Position numbers and translations under genes: made by a program
Shown: in pieces, positions 63,875 through 64,000 of the stretch
Layout of the letters: the number at the start of each line of letters is the position of its first letter
Position numbering within the stretch: the stretch's first letter is position 1
Notes under the pieces: generated by a model
Seen by the model: only the letters and a program-made list of their open reading frames with translations
What the model was told of the DNA's origin: nothing
Databases searched by the model: none
Source: an uncultured Lachnospiraceae bacterium
GTDB lineage: Bacteria > Bacillota > Clostridia > Lachnospirales > Lachnospiraceae
Assembly: GCA_934351925.1 (NCBI GenBank)
Contig: CAKRJT010000004.1
Coordinates: 62,001-126,000 of the forward strand
DNA length: 64,000 nt
Direction of reading: 5' to 3'

Positions 63875-64000
63875 GCAGGGCTCGGCAGCTATTATTCCGC
63901 TTGCCATGATGCTTGTGGTTTTTATGTGTTTCTTTATCGTATTTACGTTTAGAAGGAGCGCTCTGGAGTACAGCTATGAGCAGACAGACAGCAATCTTAT
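63828..64000 (+). CDS. TadE-like pseudopilin, partial, no standard start codon (3' truncated by window)
   Basis: A third reading frame is open from 63828 to the window end. From about 63870 it encodes AEQGSAAIIPLAMMLVVFMC and further hydrophobic residues, the hallmark of a TadE-type prepilin segment. The frame is closed by a stop just before 63828, and no ATG, GTG or TTG lies before this segment; the first start-like codon is ATT at 63828, 9 bp after GGAGG. So it may begin at AUU, or be reached by frameshift from the gene before. The overlap with the previous gene is at most 47 bp. Confidence 0.6.
   Translation, partial: MLEFTRNLRRRTGKAEQGSAAIIPLAMMLVVFMCFFIVFTFRRSALEYSYEQTDSNL

Overview
The window looks like a chromosomal stretch of a gut-type, Gram-positive, low-to-moderate GC Clostridia, most likely Lachnospiraceae (Roseburia, Lachnospira or Agathobacter-like). 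This rests on clear GGAGG ribosome sites, the sporulation protein YyaC, a PerR/reverse-rubrerythrin pair, Flp1-type Tad pilus genes, LplB/YtcP-type sugar ABC transporters without a local ATPase, and several families common in Lachnospiraceae (DUF5711, DUF951, DUF3169). Species assignment is inference; no 16S gene is present.

Layout. 1-0.6 kb: 3' end of a SNF2 helicase. 0.8-10 kb: hemolysin III, then an AraC regulator facing a GH2 / GH115 / MATE gene set aimed at glucuronic-acid-decorated plant glycans. 10.2-15.3 kb: a DUF3169 membrane protein and two paralogous OYE/enoate-reductase-like flavin oxidoreductases. 15.5-22 kb: a roughly 2150-residue, cell-wall-anchored subtilase with six 36-bp N-terminal repeats. 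22.1-23.3 kb: reverse rubrerythrin and PerR with a perfect 19-bp palindromic operator. 23.3-34 kb: a rhamnogalacturonan-I locus (CE12 esterase with SLH-like repeats, AraC regulator, two permeases, solute-binding lipoprotein, GH105, GH112 phosphorylase). 34.3-34.5 kb: a roughly 200-bp imperfect palindrome with no gene. 34.5-47.3 kb: mixed housekeeping and membrane genes (HIT, CbbX-like AAA, FKBP/trigger-factor lipoprotein, PAS/degenerate GGDEF, CDF transporter, SLC13-type permease, PTS-IIC, YyaC, a LysM membrane protein, DUF5711). 47.3-48.9 kb: tRNA-Cys, DUF951 and rpsF-ssb-rpsR. 49-59.8 kb: PHP hydrolase, nucleotidyltransferase, SEC-C methionine aminopeptidase, exonuclease, AIR-synthase-like protein, TrmL, a two-component system and MutS2. 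60-64 kb: the start of a Tad pilus operon that runs off the window.

How it works together. The RG-I locus reads as a complete intracellular route: deacetylation, ABC import, removal of the unsaturated uronic acid by GH105, then phosphorolysis of a galactosyl disaccharide by GH112. Because beta-1,4-galactan branches sit on RG-I rhamnose, the GH112 enzyme is plausibly a galactosyl-rhamnose phosphorylase. The most unusual items are the 200-bp palindrome, SLH-like repeats on an esterase without a visible signal peptide, a Tad gene whose frame lacks any ATG/GTG/TTG start before its membrane segment, the MATE gene translationally coupled to GH115, and the N-terminal repeats of the surface protease. 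I saw no CRISPR array, transposase, prophage or ribosomal RNA operon.
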